A stretch of 13,259 bases of DNA, from positions 1 to 13,259 of the forward strand of contig JACSSI010000050.1 in NCBI GenBank assembly GCA_014879345.1, read 5' to 3'. A model generated the notes under the pieces. The model made no database searches and was not told the DNA's origin. It was given only the letters and a program-made list of their open reading frames with translations. Position numbers and translations under genes: made by a program. Source of the stretch: Anaerolineae bacterium (lineage in GTDB: Bacteria > Chloroflexota > Anaerolineae > Promineifilales > Promineifilaceae). Positions 13,179-13,259 of this stretch are shown one piece after another. Position 1 is the first letter of the stretch; each line of letters begins with the position of its first letter.

Positions 13179-13259
13179 TTACGCCAGGTTATCAATCAAT
13201 CCCACTATTTCTTCTGTTGCTGGAATATCCTGCATATCGTGGCCGTAATGAATAAAACG
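13179..13259 (-). CDS. 3' end of a convergent minus-strand gene, unidentified
   Basis: On the minus strand an open frame runs from the window edge for 26 codons and stops with TAA (13179-13181). The visible C-terminus contains H-Y-G-H-D-M-Q-D-I-P and ends E-E-I-V-G-L-I-D-N-L-A. The amphipathic end and lack of repeats look like real coding sequence. The piece is too short to name a family. Confidence 0.5.
   Translation of the reverse strand, partial: RFIHYGHDMQDIPATEEIVGLIDNLA

Overview
The window looks like a piece of a Chloroflexota genome, probably of the Anaerolineae. The evidence is indirect. GC is moderate, about 55%. There is a lone Roadblock/LC7 protein, several lipoproteins with long Pro/Thr/Ala linkers, a DUF58-DUF4129 pair, intergenic spacers made of short palindromic and heptamer repeats, and a very frequent 10-bp palindrome, AACGGCCGTT. 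The phylum call is an inference; no rRNA or other taxonomic marker is present. No tRNA, rRNA, CRISPR array, integrase or transposase was seen.

Layout. Bases 1-2503 hold the 3' part of a DUF58 gene overlapping a DUF4129 membrane-protein gene, a typical envelope-associated pair. A strong sigma-70-type promoter (2605-2633) drives a Roadblock/LC7 gene (2694-3062). CTP synthase, pyrG (3173-4849), follows; an intrinsic-terminator hairpin lies directly against its ribosome binding site and a second strong terminator follows the gene. A minus-strand lipoprotein gene (5037-5945) then points back toward pyrG.

Bases 6184-13117 hold the most interesting part, a plus-strand envelope cluster. It contains four paralogous SGNH-hydrolase-like exported proteins (6184, 7545, 9245, 10315), a small Cys-rich lipoprotein (8704), a 39-residue single-span membrane microprotein (9126-9245) not covered by ordinary length cut-offs, and an MBOAT O-acyltransferase (11654-13117). 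The microprotein ends in W-I-Y-Q-G-F, closely resembling the C-terminal F-I-Y-N-E-F of DltX from the D-alanylation (Dlt) pathway. The cluster therefore has all three parts of a Dlt-like acyl relay: an MBOAT that moves an acyl group across the membrane, a small membrane protein with a C-terminal tyrosine that could carry it, and SGNH proteins that could place it on an extracellular polymer. No dltA or dltC homologue is in the window, so the acyl donor and the polymer are unknown. The last 81 bases are the 3' end of a convergent minus-strand gene.

Repeats. Twenty exact copies of AACGGCCGTT were found by eye, where about 0.01-0.02 would be expected from base composition. All 18 copies inside genes read Thr-Ala-Val. 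Seven spacers or gene edges hold heptanucleotide arrays, several with a complementary heptamer arm that would fold into a hairpin.
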